From contig NW_003314317.1 of the NCBI RefSeq assembly GCF_000143415.4, positions 310,001-374,000 of the forward strand: a DNA stretch of 64,000 nt, written 5' to 3'. The position numbers and the translations under genes were made by a program. Below the pieces are notes generated by a model. It saw nothing but the letters and a program-made list of their open reading frames with translations. It was not told where the DNA came from and ran no database searches. Source of the DNA: Selaginella moellendorffii. Taxonomy: Eukaryota > Streptophyta > Lycopodiopsida > Selaginellales > Selaginellaceae. This document shows, in pieces, positions 46,165 through 56,304 of the stretch; position 1 is the stretch's first letter, and each line of letters begins with the position of its first letter.

Positions 46165-48800
46165 AGGAGTACGGTTACGACCTCCTGAAATAATCAAAGC
46201 ACTTCCTCAACCTCCGCGATAGCCGCGTCCACGAAACCCGATCGAACAGTGAACTTACAATACTAACCAAAGACACCTTACACACTTGTAAGACCCTCTT
46301 TCTTATTGCAAAAAGCGCACCGAGAGCGAGAGAAAATGAAGCTCTGGGAAATACAGGTGTGGACGTGTATACAGTAGAAGGTGAACAATAATGGAGCCTG
46401 TGACTTTTACACCAAAAGTTTTGTACGATTACATCCTCTCATTTTGGGATCAAGAGTATTACAACTTCAAATTGTTGATTAGAGGGACCATGAGTGGTGG
46501 TCTGATTCAATGCAATTCGGCGCTGTCAAAACATGTATTATTACTCTCTAATGTTGCTGGTAACAGAAGCTGCCTTGTAATCCAGACAAGAACGTTATGA
46601 ACATCCAAGTAGAAGCATCCACCTGGAGGGAAGAAGAGGCAAAATGCCCGTGCTGGACCACTCGAGAAACTCGGCCCATCCCTTTCTTCCTGGAAACACA
46701 TTTGTTTGCTGTGCTCGTTTCCAAGCTCGGGCACAGGCATTGTTCCAGTCCAATTGTACGCCACCCCACGCACTCTCGTGACCTAGAAAACATGGCAGTC
46801 GCAGAGCCCTCCTCTTGTGGATGGATGGATCCCCTTATCCTTTATTTTGTTCTTTCCATCTTTCTTCTCTCATTTTTCTATTTTTTTGTCTCAAACCAAA
46901 GGGTAAGATTCTCCAAGGCCGCGCGCAGGAGGAATGTACAGCGACTTAATCTTGTAGTAAATCCAGCGCAGGATTCACAAGGAATGAATCAAGTGGCGAC
47001 AATTGCAAACATACCTCACACACACACACACACAGAGACTGAGAGAGAGCTTTTTGGGCGGAATAAACAAAACCAGCTTCTTTGAGGCTTACAACTCTCG
47101 AGGCATCAGCCCACGACGTTGTTGGTTTTTTATAAATTTTACTCCCCCAGAGAAGAAGCAAAGATTAAAACCCGAGCTCGTTTGTTTGCGATTTGGAATG
47201 CGAACGTACAATAAGACAAGTGCAAGCTTCTTAAGACAAGGACGTGGACAAAAACAACGAATCCTAAAGTTGGTATTTTAGAATAGGAGATTTCCCGCAG
47301 CCAAGAAACGTATACTATTCTAAATCTTGCGCTTTTGTCCGTGTACTCTTGCAAGGGGCATCTTTTCCCAAAGCTCACGGGGTGCCATGCAAGTACGCAT
47401 GGAATCTACAGGGAATAATCACAGCAAAACAACGAGCACAACAAGACACCTTGATTCCGCAGAACATGCTACTAACCTCGCCGTCTTTGGCCTTTTATGC
47501 TGCAATTATCAAGACCTTTCACTCTTAACTTCTTCTACCACCTTTGTTTTCTATAGATTTTTCCTTCTGGACAAACAAAACACTATAGACTTTTCTCATG
47601 TGACTTTGTCGTGGCTGGAGCCATGGATGATCGGATTGGATCTTTTGGATCCTTGGATCATTTGCATCGGAGAAGATGTGAAACACATATTATAGGATTT
47701 TACAAAGTTTTGAGCCGCGCAAAAGCTCTCTCTTTCGAGGACGAATCTTGTCAGTTCCTCCTGGGGAGTCCACAGTTTTTTTGCTTCTCTCTTTCATCTT
47801 CAAGTGAGAGCAGCAGGCAAGGTTCTCGAGCCGAAAGGACTGAAAATCTTGCTCGATCATTTTTTAATTCATCTTCTTCTTCTCCTTCTTTTGTCTTTGC
47901 TCAATCCCTCGCGCCGGTTCGGGTACGAGGAAATTCACACCCTCTCTCGTGCATCGATAGTTCAATGCATGAACCCTCTTTCCACTTTCTTTCCATGCAC
48001 GCAAGTTTAACGCCACCCCCTGCGCGCGCGAGAGAGTGACCGGGCGTAAATTGTTTGATAAGATTCTCGCGAATAAAACTGGAGATGATAGAGAGATCGA
48101 ACCTTTAAATGTGAGATTCCACGCCGGAGATAATTCACACGCCTGTAAGAACGCCGCGCGGCCTTTGATCAGTCGGCTTGAAAACAACTCGTTTCAGCTT
48201 CTAAGACAAAACCTTCTTTCGTCTGCCAGGAGGAAGGAGATCTGGCAACTCACTCCTGCGCGCCTGCGCTCCAGGATGATCACGACTCGTCGCCGCATTT
48301 ATGAAAGTCATATGAAAGTGTTGCTCGCAAATCATCCTCCGCTTTTCCCTGCAATCAATGGAATTAGTAAGCTCATCACGAGCAACACAGCCGAGTCCCG
48401 AAAAGCAGCATCATCACGGATGCTTCGCCACGCACATAATTCAACGACAACATTCCCCCATACCTCGAAAACTTTGGCTGCGTGGGAGATGCCGGCACAT
48501 ATTCCACCGCGCGGTGGCAGGAAATAAAAATGCCGGGGGGACCACGCCTGTCCTTCACAAGTCCGCGGACGGTCCGTGACGGGCGCCGCCGGACGCGTTT
48601 CCCACGCACTGGCCACATGAGCCGCCGCAGCTCGCCGCACGCGTCTGGAAGAACAAACTAAGTTAGTGGAAGTTTTTTTTAAAGTCTAGCGTGTGTGTTG
48701 GGAGCACCTGTATAGAAGAGTTCTTCTTCTCCTTCTCCTTCTTAGGTACTCCTGTTCCTTCTTCTCCTTCTTCTTCATTCGTTTTCGTGCGTGAGTGTGG
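46165..48800. other. Long non-coding interval
   Basis: About 2.6 kb without a supportable gene. Short open frames (46,507-46,773 minus, 46,597-47,085 plus, 48,036-48,527 plus) lack domains and conserved splice patterns. A CA microsatellite lies at about 47,017-47,034 and an A+T-rich zone at 47,200-47,700. The part nearest 48,800 is probably the promoter or 5' leader of the heat-shock factor gene. Confidence 0.5.
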
Positions 48801-48819
48801 CCGCGGAGAAAAGCTTTGG

Positions 48820-48876
48820 ATGATTGCTTCGCGTCTCGCAAATCTTGGCTCGCAGCATCTCCCTTCTTTGTACTGA
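48820..48876 (+). promoter_or_regulatory. Candidate uORF in the HSF leader (18 codons)
   Basis: ATG at 48,820 opens an 18-codon frame ('MIASRLANLGSQHLPSLY') ending in TGA, upstream of the class B HSF. A minimal ATG-TGA follows at 49,002-49,007. Arabidopsis HsfB1/TBF1 is known to be repressed by leader uORFs. Whether this leader is transcribed, and whether the peptide is conserved, cannot be told from the window. Confidence 0.35.
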
Positions 48877-49286
48877 AGCGTGCTGCGGGGATTCTTTCTG
48901 CAAGAGTTAGCTACCGCGCTCGAAGGCAAGACGAACCTGGCAGAGCTCTCGCATGTGTGGCAGAATCAGGCGTTTCTACGGACACCATTCTTCCGCTCGC
49001 AATGTGAATCTTTGCGCACTTCGCCATTCACTGCTGCCACTGCTGCAGGGAGTTAGCTAGTTAGAAACTTATATCAGTCTGAAAGGGGGAGAAGAAAAGA
49101 AAGTTCACTCACCTGTGGCGTTCTTTGTCCGAATTGATGCGCCTCGAGTTCCTTGGTACTGTCCAAGAAGATCAGCAAGTTCAAGTCCTGGACTCCTCCA
49201 ATCTAAAGCTGGAGAAGCAGCAGCATCATCATCAGCAGCAGCAGCCGCAGAATTTCCGTCTTCCATCGTTCTGCCTTCGAGCAAGG

Positions 49287-50511
49287 ATGGAACTCTCCTT
49301 CGACACAAGCGAAGGCGGACTGCTAGCAGTGGACTCGCACCGCTCGGTGCCAGCTCCCTTCCTCACCAAAACTTTCCATCTCGTTGACGATTCCAGCACG
49401 GACGACGTCGTCTCCTGGAGCGAAGACGGTACCACGTTCATCGTCTGGCGACCCCCGGAATTCGCCAAGGATATCTTGCCGAATTACTTCAAGCACAATA
49501 ACTTCTCCAGTTTCGTCCGGCAGCTCAACACCTACGTGAGTCTCGCATACGTTTTCTTTCCACACCTCCTCATAGTTCTTTGGAGTTCAGTCCCTTAGTT
49601 CTTCACTTGCAGTACTCAGCTTCAGCTGTCAATGATGTTGCCCACTGAACTTCGTTCTTGTCGACTCGCAGGGATTTCGAAAGATCGTCTCGGACAGATG
49701 GGAGTTCGCAAACGAGTACTTCCGCAAGGGACAACAGGACCTCCTCTGCGAAATTCATCGAAGGAAGACCGGGCAGCCGAACACGATGCAACCAATCCGA
49801 CAAACCAGCACTGCAGAAGATATCCTCTGGTCTCACGTCACCACCACCTCTCCAGTCCCATCCCCACGGGCTCCACACTTCACAGCAGCAGTGTCCATCT
49901 GCGACGAGAACGAGCGACTGCGCCGGGACAACTGCATTCTCATGTCGGAGCTCTCCCGCCTCCGAAGGCTCAACGACGAAGTCCTCCTGTTCGTGCAGAA
50001 CCAAGCTCGGATGCCCCTCCAGCAGGATCTCAGCTGCATCAAGTGGCTCAAGTACAACACCCTCCCACCACTGCTGCCACCGCCACCGGCTTCTCCAAGA
50101 TTCGAGGAAATTGTCGAGGATCGCAGGCCTGCCACCAGAGTCGCTCACAGCAGCCGCCTGTCTTCCATCGTTTCAATGGCTGCCACCAGGTCGACTTCCG
50201 CTTCTACGCCTTACGTGAAAGACACTCCACCGAAGGTCCCAACACTGTGCTTGCTGGAGAGCAAGGCCAAGGAGCTCTCGTCCTCTACGACCGATGCTTC
50301 TTCCAAAGTCACTTCATCGAGCTCGTCCGATGATTCGCCCAAGCTGTTTGGAGTTCCTCTCAACGGGAAGAAGAGGCCACACTCCCCGAGCAGCGACTCG
50401 TCGTCTCAGGCACGGCTAAAGAGCCCGCGGCCGGATATTTCACTCCAGCTCGGCACGGATCCCTGTTGGTTAAAAGTTTGCAAATCTGTCAGTGAGAAAA
50501 TATTCATCTGA
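49287..50511 (+). CDS. Class B heat-shock transcription factor
   Basis: Exons 49,287-49,535 and 49,672-50,511 give 362 aa. The HSF DNA-binding domain starts '[20 protein letters not shown]' and includes '[17 protein letters not shown]'. The intron falls exactly at the conserved position before '[20 protein letters not shown]'. A short coiled-coil region follows ('[19 protein letters not shown]') without the class A insertion. The C-terminal part has '[12 protein letters not shown]', joining the LFGV repressor tetrapeptide to a basic nuclear signal. Class B factors mostly repress or attenuate heat and defence genes. An upstream in-frame ATG at 49,137 would add 50 residues with a His/Gln run (412 aa). 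I prefer 49,287 because relatives start close to the binding domain. Confidence 0.92.
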
Positions 50512-50673
50512 CTTCCCAGGTGATAATTACCCAATACCCGTTGATGCAAAAAAGTACGCGTCGATTTAGCTGATTGTAACGAAAGTCGTTAGAAGGAAAG
50601 AACAAAAAAGAGCAAAGAAAAATCTGCCACAGGCAGCAAATCAATCGCCCAGTCTTGTATGTGATCTACGTGA

Positions 50674-51462
50674 TCATACTTGTTTGCTTGCAGGAGTTTT
50701 GGATCTTCTTCTTCTAGACGGTGGTCTTTCACCTACGTTGGGATCACTTCCATCATCTGGATCATGCTTTGCAAACAACTCTGGGCTTGCTTCCATGCAC
50801 GCTTGCATGGCTAGATAAGGCTCAATGCAGTCTGACCCCTGGACATAGAAATTGACAATGAAAAAAGGCACGAAGACGATGCGATGCATTCTCTCTCGTT
50901 TTCTTTTCCATTTCTTTTTCCCTCGCTTGCTTCTGCCATGCACAGCTTTGGATATGAGCATGGAGCTACGTACCTTCTCTTTGGCCGTGCTCTTGAAGTA
51001 GCACACGAAAGCCTCGCTAAATTGCTTTCCACAGGGGCCCTCACGGAGATCAGCGACGCAGGGACATTCCAGAGCTTTGCGCGCCATGTCGTCGAGAGAC
51101 TGGATCAATCAACGCGAAGAATGTGAGAATCTCTAGTCACGGCATTTTCGAAAGGCAAGAAAAAAGCATCACGAACCTCTGGCTCCTTCTCGCTCTCCGG
51201 TTGGACAGTAGCTTCTGCGAGAGAAAAAGCTTTAGTCTATAGTTCTTATAGAAAACTAAAGGAAAAGGCTGTATCTTCTAATGAAAAAAGAGTGACAAGC
51301 ACGCAAGAACACGAAAGATCACCAGAAACCACTCACCGATCACAAGAAAGCACTCTCGATCCACGAAATATCACACGACAGACAGGAATCACGATCGCGA
51401 GAGAAAATACCTTGCGCAACACCTTGATCCGCCTCTTCGTTTCCCTGCTGCTCCATCCCCAT
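50674..51462 (-). CDS. MIA40: Mitochondrial import and assembly protein MIA40
   Basis: Exons 51,411-51,462, 51,177-51,214, 50,974-51,099 and 50,674-50,838 give 126 aa. MIA40 is the oxidoreductase of the mitochondrial intermembrane space that inserts disulfides into small Cys proteins. The redox motif CPC is in 'KALECPCVADL', followed by the twin CX9C helices 'CGKQFSEAFVC' and 'CIEPYLAMQAC'. The tail is basic ('RRRRSKT'). The protein is short and lacks a membrane anchor, like the plant and animal forms (plant MIA40 is also found in peroxisomes). Its ATG lies 29 bp from the start codon of the divergent Josephin gene. Confidence 0.92.
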
Positions 51463-51491
51463 CGCTAGGCTCGAGCTCTTAGGGCAATGCT
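51463..51491. promoter_or_regulatory. Very short divergent intergenic spacer
   Basis: Only 29 bp separate the start codons of MIA40 (minus) and the Josephin gene (plus). Each transcript's 5' UTR and promoter must therefore lie partly inside the other gene or overlap. No TATA box is visible. Confidence 0.7.
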
Positions 51492-52112
51492 ATGGCGGAC
51501 GATTCAGCAATGGCGATCTATCACGAGCGCCAGCGCCTCCAGCTCTGCCTTCTCCACGCGCTCAACAATCTTCTCCAGGTAAGCAATGCCAAGCAAGAAC
51601 CCTATAATATTTCTTCTCCTCCCCTCTCTCGCCGCTACTAGGGCCACGATCGATTCACTCGACAGATCCTCGACGCCATAGCCGATTCTCTGGAGGAGCA
51701 GCACGCCACACCCTGGAGCACGCGAAATCTCTTCTTACCGTCCAAGCAGCACAGAAATCCCTTGACAGGGAACTACGATGCCAATGTCCTCATGGCCGCT
51801 TTGTCGAGCCGGGGACTGGAGGCGCGCTGGCACGATCGACGCAGCGCCATCGCCGACGACGATCTATCCCGCCCCAATCTCGCGGGCCTCATCGCCAACA
51901 CGAGCAGCCAGAGGTTCTTGGGGCTGTGGAGGAGCCGCCACTGGATCGCTCTGCGCCGCGTCCACGGATCTTGGTACAACCTCGACAGCGATTTGCCGAT
52001 GCCAGTGGCAATGCGCGGCGCCGACGAGGTCAGAGATTTCCTAAACTCCCTACGCGATCAAGGAGCCGAGCTCTTCTTCGTTTTTAGAAAGGAAGAACAA
52101 GGGGATGAATAG
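51492..52112 (+). CDS. Josephin-domain deubiquitinase (JOSD-like)
   Basis: Exons 51,492-51,578 and 51,642-52,112 join in phase to 185 aa, the size of the stand-alone Josephin proteins JOSD1/2 and plant Josephin-like. It should hydrolyse ubiquitin conjugates as a cysteine protease. The catalytic Cys is in 'RLQLCLLHALNNLLQ', the catalytic His in 'SRHWIALRRV' and the acidic partner in 'WYNLDSDL'. No UIM or polyQ extension is present, unlike ataxin-3. The 63-nt intron follows the catalytic Cys segment at the same place where the sequence resumes with 'GHDRFTRQ'. Confidence 0.9.
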
Positions 52113-52162
52113 AAGATTCTAGGCTGTGCCCAGATCCAAACCGACGCGGCCGATTCGATCGA

Positions 52163-52486
52163 TCATACTTCTTCGCTCCAGCCTTCTTCCGTGAGAATCG
52201 CATTGAAGACTCGGTCGATCCTGGTGCCCAGAGGGGGCAAATTCTCGCCATCGCGCTCTGCCTCTTGGATCACTCTCTTTCTCAGAATGGCGAGGCCTTC
52301 CTTGATCACCTGGTTTTCTTCTCGGGCCAGCGCGGCACACTGACCGTTCCGGTGATTCGCCAATTCGTGCTCCATTGATGAAAGATATCCTGCAAAGAGA
52401 ACGAGAGGGACGCCCAAACCAAAATATTTGATTGCTGGCCGAAATAACTCTGCCACCATCTCTAACCCTAAAACTTTTAAAGCCAT
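52163..52486 (-). CDS. Small conserved membrane protein, 107 aa (paralogue 1)
   Basis: An intronless frame of 107 aa from ATG 52,486. Residues about 18-38 form a hydrophobic segment ('FGLGVPLVLFAGYL'). The C-terminal half is a helical, charged module ('REENQVIKEGLAILRKRVIQ') ending with 'RDGENLPPLGTRIDRVF'. The same module and the same total length occur at 54,688-55,011 (plus), so these are anciently diverged paralogues. No known domain is recognised; membrane location is inferred from hydrophobicity. It is convergent with the Josephin gene, 50 bp apart. Confidence 0.7.
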   Translation of the reverse strand: MALKVLGLEMVAELFRPAIKYFGLGVPLVLFAGYLSSMEHELANHRNGQCAALAREENQVIKEGLAILRKRVIQEAERDGENLPPLGTRIDRVFNAILTEEGWSEEV

Positions 52487-52566
52487 GGCAACGCTCTTTC
52501 AGGAATATCGAAATTTGTTTTTGAAATTTAAAGATTTAAAAGTTTAACAACATATAAGAAAACTGA

Positions 52567-52884
52567 TTAAGAGCTTGTTGGAGGAGGAGCAAGAGGAGCA
52601 TGGCAATCCCAGTAAAAACATTGAGTCTTTCCATCATGACCGCTAAAGCATCTTCGCCATGCTTCAACAGGATCTAAAAAACAAAAGACCGAAAAGTTAT
52701 TTGTGGGGAAAATTGCTCTGAAGAGAAAATTATAAGAAACAATCTTACTTCCATCAGGATCTGTCAAAGTAACATGTTCAGGAGCACCAGGAGCTGGAGT
52801 CGGAGGAGAATTCTTCCCAAGAACACATCCGGCCAAAACAAAAGCGAAGAAGCAAATAAAGAAGATAGATTTTGCTGAAGCCAT
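52567..52884 (-). CDS. Small secreted cysteine-containing peptide
   Basis: Exons 52,749-52,884 and 52,567-52,673 close at 80 aa. Residues 1-22 are a clear signal peptide ('SIFFICFFAFVLAGCVLG'), followed by a proline-rich stretch ('SPPTPAPGAPEHV') and a short C-terminal domain with three cysteines ('RRCFSGHDGKTQCFYWDC'). Intron borders are gtaaga and tttttag (75 nt). Relatives are not recognised. Size and layout match secreted signalling or defence-type peptides, but I assign no function. Confidence 0.65.
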   Translation of the reverse strand: MASAKSIFFICFFAFVLAGCVLGKNSPPTPAPGAPEHVTLTDPDGSKIVSYNFLFRAIFPTNNFSVFCFLDPVEAWRRCFSGHDGKTQCFYWDCHAPLAPPPTSS

Positions 52885-53049
52885 GTTGAACCAGCTGACT
52901 TTTTGTGAATAAATTTCAAGCTTCAAACCCCACATATTTATAGTAATACTTTGGTGGCAAAAATAAAACACTCTAGGATAACGTTTATTTTTGAAATATG
53001 TATGCGACCATGCTTAACGAAAACAATGGTACAAACATTCTAGTTGTCT

Positions 53050-54508
53050 TTACAACTCGGTTTTGGGGATGGAAGGTCTCTTTGCAGTGGGGCGTGTGAT
53101 CTCCTTGGCGGTGTCTCTGTAGTACATGTTATACAACTCCCTCGAGTAGCGTACGAAGTTGTAGAGGAAATCTACACACGGCAAACTCTACTGTCACGCC
53201 AAAGTTTTTCAGAGAGACCATACCTGGATTTTGCTTCTGGAGGTAGTCGATCTGGATGGGCGAGAAAAGGCTCTGGAGCTGCTCGAAAGGCTCAAACCGC
53301 GGCCTCTGCAAGGATTTCTCGGGCTCTCGGTCCTGCTGCTCGACGTGATCCCGGAGCTCTCGATCATCGCTGGGAGCCTCGACTCGATCGGGCAATGCAG
53401 TCTTCGCTTGGCAGGAGCCCGTTGTTTTGCTGCATTTCTTTATCCATTCGGACGTATTCGTCAAATCTGCGTCCACGAAGATTGTCTTAGACGATCACAA
53501 AAGTCTGTTCTACTGCCTCATACCTGCGAAAGGCGTCCTAGTTCTCTTCTGTTTCTCTCGCGCTTGCAAGCCACCTGATGGAATAACTTACGTAAGTTCG
53601 ATATGAAAACCATCAAGCGAGCTATACCTTTGATGTCACACTTGATCTTGAGAGACGCAGCACCGAGAGGAGTGTCGTTGTTACAGAAAACTCTGATCGG
53701 GCTGGACACTGTGCTCCCGAGAAGTAGGCGCTGGTCGTCATAGGCAGCGAGCAAGAATCGAAAAGTAGAAGCTTCTCCTTTCACCGGGCAGACATGCGTG
53801 CTGGCTTCGTCGATCGCCACGTACAAGTTCCTTGGAGATTTTTGCGTGCCAAAGCGCTGGAGTCCGCGAAGAACCGGACCTTTGCAAGGATTTTTGGAGT
53901 TCTTGCACTTGGAGCGCGTCACTGGGATCCATTTGTAGCTCTGCTGCTGCGTAGATTTTTCCTGGTAATCCTCGATCGGCGACGAGTAGACGAGCAGAAT
54001 GAAGAGATCTATCCTGTTCCCTTGGGTGAAACGGACCTGGAATTTCAAGCAGCTCTCTCGAAGCCGATCGTCGACGTCAGCCGGTCCGACTGGGATCTGG
54101 ACAGTCTCGGAGATTTTCAGCTTCGCGCTCGAGGAAAGCGCGTCTCGTATGATCAGCTTCACGCGATTGTAAGAGCACTTGTGCTTGCCCAGCTTGTAGG
54201 CCCTGGATGAATCAAAGAAGCGAGGGAGAGAGAAATCGGTGAGAATTCGTCGAAATGTGGCAAGATTCGCGCAAGAACCGCGAGGCAATAGCTCAAGAAA
54301 GACGAAATCTCAGCGCCAGGCGCCAAAGACCATACCTTGCTTCCGGCTGCTCCTTGATCGCACGGGGCAAACCGGTCGCCACGCAGCAGCACACTTCCGC
54401 CTCATCGTCCAGAATCCGCGACTCGCATTGGACGAGGGGATCGATTATCGGCGAATTACCGCCATCGCCAGCGCCAAGCTCCCCATCGCCATCGCCAAGC
54501 TCCTCCAT
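53050..54508 (-). CDS. Unknown conserved-looking protein, 387 aa
   Basis: Exons 54,336-54,508, 53,628-54,202, 53,524-53,574, 53,224-53,466 and 53,050-53,171 keep frame throughout and end at a TAA. The N-terminus is acidic ('MEELGDGDGELGAGDG'). The middle is beta-like with scattered Cys and an 'SSPIRVFCNNDTPLGAA' block, and the C-terminus is helical ('NFVRYSRELYNMYYRD') with a basic end. No catalytic motif, signal peptide or membrane segment is seen. The consistent splicing supports a real gene. It shares a 179-bp divergent spacer with the 107-aa gene at 54,688. Confidence 0.7.
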
Positions 54509-54687
54509 ACTAGTAGCCTACATTCTACCCCCATTCAAACCACAGAAGAAACCCTCCGCCCAATGAAACGCTGCCAGCTGCGCAAACCCCCAAAGATCGA
54601 GCATTCTTTGATTTACTGTACGACCAAGGGCCACAGTTAACTTCCGTACACTCTAGGGCTAGGGTTTGTCGATGATAGATCGTCGCG

Positions 54688-55011
54688 ATGGCCGAGAGCG
54701 TAGAGCCGCGGAGGACGATCGGCGCCAGGGTTTTCCTCAAACTCAACCGCAATGGCCACATCCTGGGCGCGATTTCGGCGGCGCTGGCAGGAATCATGCT
54801 GGTGGTGAAGATGAAGAAGGCGGAGGAGCTCCTCAATGAGCACAGGACGGGGCTTTGCGGCCTGTCCGATGGAATGGCGGAGGAGAACCGGCGACTGAAG
54901 CAGGGATTGATGAGCCTCCGGCAGCGTGTGCTGGATGAGGTGAGCCGGGATGGCAAGAAGCTGCCGCCATTGCCCACCAGGCTCAAGCAGATTTTTGATT
55001 CGGTGCAATGA
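54688..55011 (+). CDS. Small conserved membrane protein, 107 aa (paralogue 2)
   Basis: An intronless frame of 107 aa from ATG 54,688. A hydrophobic stretch ('ILGAISAALAGIMLVV') is followed by a charged helix ('EENRRLKQGLMSLRQRVLDE') and 'SRDGKKLPPLPTRLKQIF'. The last two blocks align with the protein at 52,163-52,486 and the length is identical. A telo-box-like element (gctagggctagggtttg, about 54,656) lies 20-30 bp upstream of the start codon. Function unknown. Confidence 0.7.
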   Translation: MAESVEPRRTIGARVFLKLNRNGHILGAISAALAGIMLVVKMKKAEELLNEHRTGLCGLSDGMAEENRRLKQGLMSLRQRVLDEVSRDGKKLPPLPTRLKQIFDSVQ

Positions 55012-55413
55012 GCATCGAGAGCTCTGTTCCAGGTGAGGAAAACTCTTCCTTTTTTCCAATGCGGCATTCTTCTCTTCTCTCTCTGTTCTTCATCGACAGA
55101 CTTGAGCTCTCGATCGATTAAGTGGCGTTGTGAAGAAGAAATTTTGGAGCAGTGGGCCTGCTTCTCGCAACTGGTGAAATAATTAGATTCTCTTCTCTTT
55201 CGTTTTCATTCTGTATCTCCTTGAGCAGGATCATCCAAAACATTTTGCTTCGATAGATCCGCAGTGATGCTCAAAACTGGTGGAACGAATAAATTCCTTT
55301 TCTTCGTCTTCGCGTGAGCACGATCGATCGATCTGTGATAGCAAAGTTTGGAGCAGTGAGTGATTCGCAACTGGTAAACGCAGTATATTTTTAGTTTTAC
55401 CGCAGGATAATGA
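55012..55413. other. Convergent 3' regions
   Basis: Non-coding spacer between the 107-aa gene (plus) and TSR2 (minus). It contains two loosely similar copies of a short phrase (agcagtg...gcaactggt near 55,150 and 55,350). No gene. Confidence 0.5.
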
Positions 55414-56160
55414 TCAAGCTGGTCGTTTTCCTCCTCTTCTACTTCGTCGAGATTGAACTACTGTCCAATCGTCCTCTGGGGCCTCGGTTTCGTTCGATTT
55501 ATCGATGTCCATTGTCTCGGGAATGCTTGCTGGTTCTTTCTCAAGGTTGCTCGTCGATGAGAGCTCTGCGACCTCTCCACTCTCGTCATCGTTGCTTTCC
55601 TGCGAGAAAAACGCTGCCACTGTCAAGTTTCTCTGGCGATCGAAAAGCCCAACCTCTGTATCCTTGCAAATCGATTTTTTCTGAGCTCCGGAGCTAGGAT
55701 TCGCCGACAAAGCCATGCTCTTTACGCGCTCGAAGTTCCCGACACCGCATTCTTCGTTCAAGAACATCACTATTTCCGCTACCTGTGTTCGCACAAATCC
55801 ATCTAGAGTCGAGCGTTTCCAAAATCTCACATTTACCTCTTCGTGACTTCCATCTTCCAGATCCGTGTTAAACGATTCACTCATTGCGTCCTCGAGCAAT
55901 GCTTCCAGATCGTCGATATAGAGCGTTCCTGGGAATTTGCCCGAATTTGAGAATTTAAGACGAATTTGAGAGGATTTCCTCGTACCTTTGGTCTGCGTGA
56001 GGAAGGAAACTACATCCTCGACCAGCTGCTGCGATTTCTGGACAGAATTGCGGCCGCCCCACTCATTCTCCACGGCCAGCTGCAGCGCTGTCCACCGCGA
56101 GAAACACAGCCGGATCCCTTCGGCCAGCATTCCAAGGCGCTCGTCGTTCCATCGCGCCAT
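55414..56160 (-). CDS. TSR2: Pre-rRNA-processing protein TSR2
   Basis: Exons 55,986-56,160 and 55,414-55,928 give 229 aa. TSR2 escorts Rps26 to the nucleus and is needed for 20S pre-rRNA processing. The N-terminal domain has the family signature 'WTALQLAVENEWGG' and 'QLVEDVVSFLTQ'; the tail is acidic and ends 'DDWTVVQSRRSRRGGKR'. The 57-nt intron (55,929-55,985) has GT-AG borders, a length divisible by three and no in-frame stop, so its retention would insert 19 residues. The splicing choice rests on the better 'LTQTKGTLYIDDLEALL' reading. Confidence 0.9.
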   Translation of the reverse strand: MARWNDERLGMLAEGIRLCFSRWTALQLAVENEWGGRNSVQKSQQLVEDVVSFLTQTKGTRKSSQIRLKFSNSGKFPGTLYIDDLEALLEDAMSESFNTDLEDGSHEEVNVRFWKRSTLDGFVRTQVAEIVMFLNEECGVGNFERVKSMALSANPSSGAQKKSICKDTEVGLFDRQRNLTVAAFFSQESNDDESGEVAELSSTSNLEKEPASIPETMDIDKSNETEAPEDDWTVVQSRRSRRGGKRPA

Positions 56161-56304
56161 TCTTGCAAGAACCCTAAACCCAGAATTAGAACCCTAGTTG
56201 CTCCGTGTTCTAGGGCAAGGAGGAGCTAGGGTTTTCGGAGCGGCAAGAGGTATGTCGGTGGATTCTTGGCGAGCGAGTCTTTAGCTTCCTCTCCACTCTT
56301 GCAG
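56161..56304. promoter_or_regulatory. Bidirectional TSR2/NUP50 promoter with telo-box motifs
   Basis: A 144-bp divergent spacer. It contains AACCCTAAACCC near 56,170, ACCCTAG near 56,190 and CTAGGGTTTT near 56,228. In plants, telo-boxes (AAACCCTAA) mark promoters of ribosome-biogenesis and translation genes, which suits TSR2. Function is inferred from the motif only. Confidence 0.5.

Noticed and set aside
47017-47034. CA repeat as a CRISPR-like or other array
   Set aside because: Plain microsatellite of about nine units.
46597-47085. 162-codon open frame and the overlapping minus frame 46,507-46,773
   Set aside because: Neither resembles a known protein. The plus frame ends in a CA microsatellite, and overlapping frames on both strands suggest chance.
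48036-48527. 163-codon plus-strand open frame
   Set aside because: No domain, start context or splice continuity. It lies in the probable promoter region of the heat-shock factor gene and has a composition unlike the neighbouring genes.
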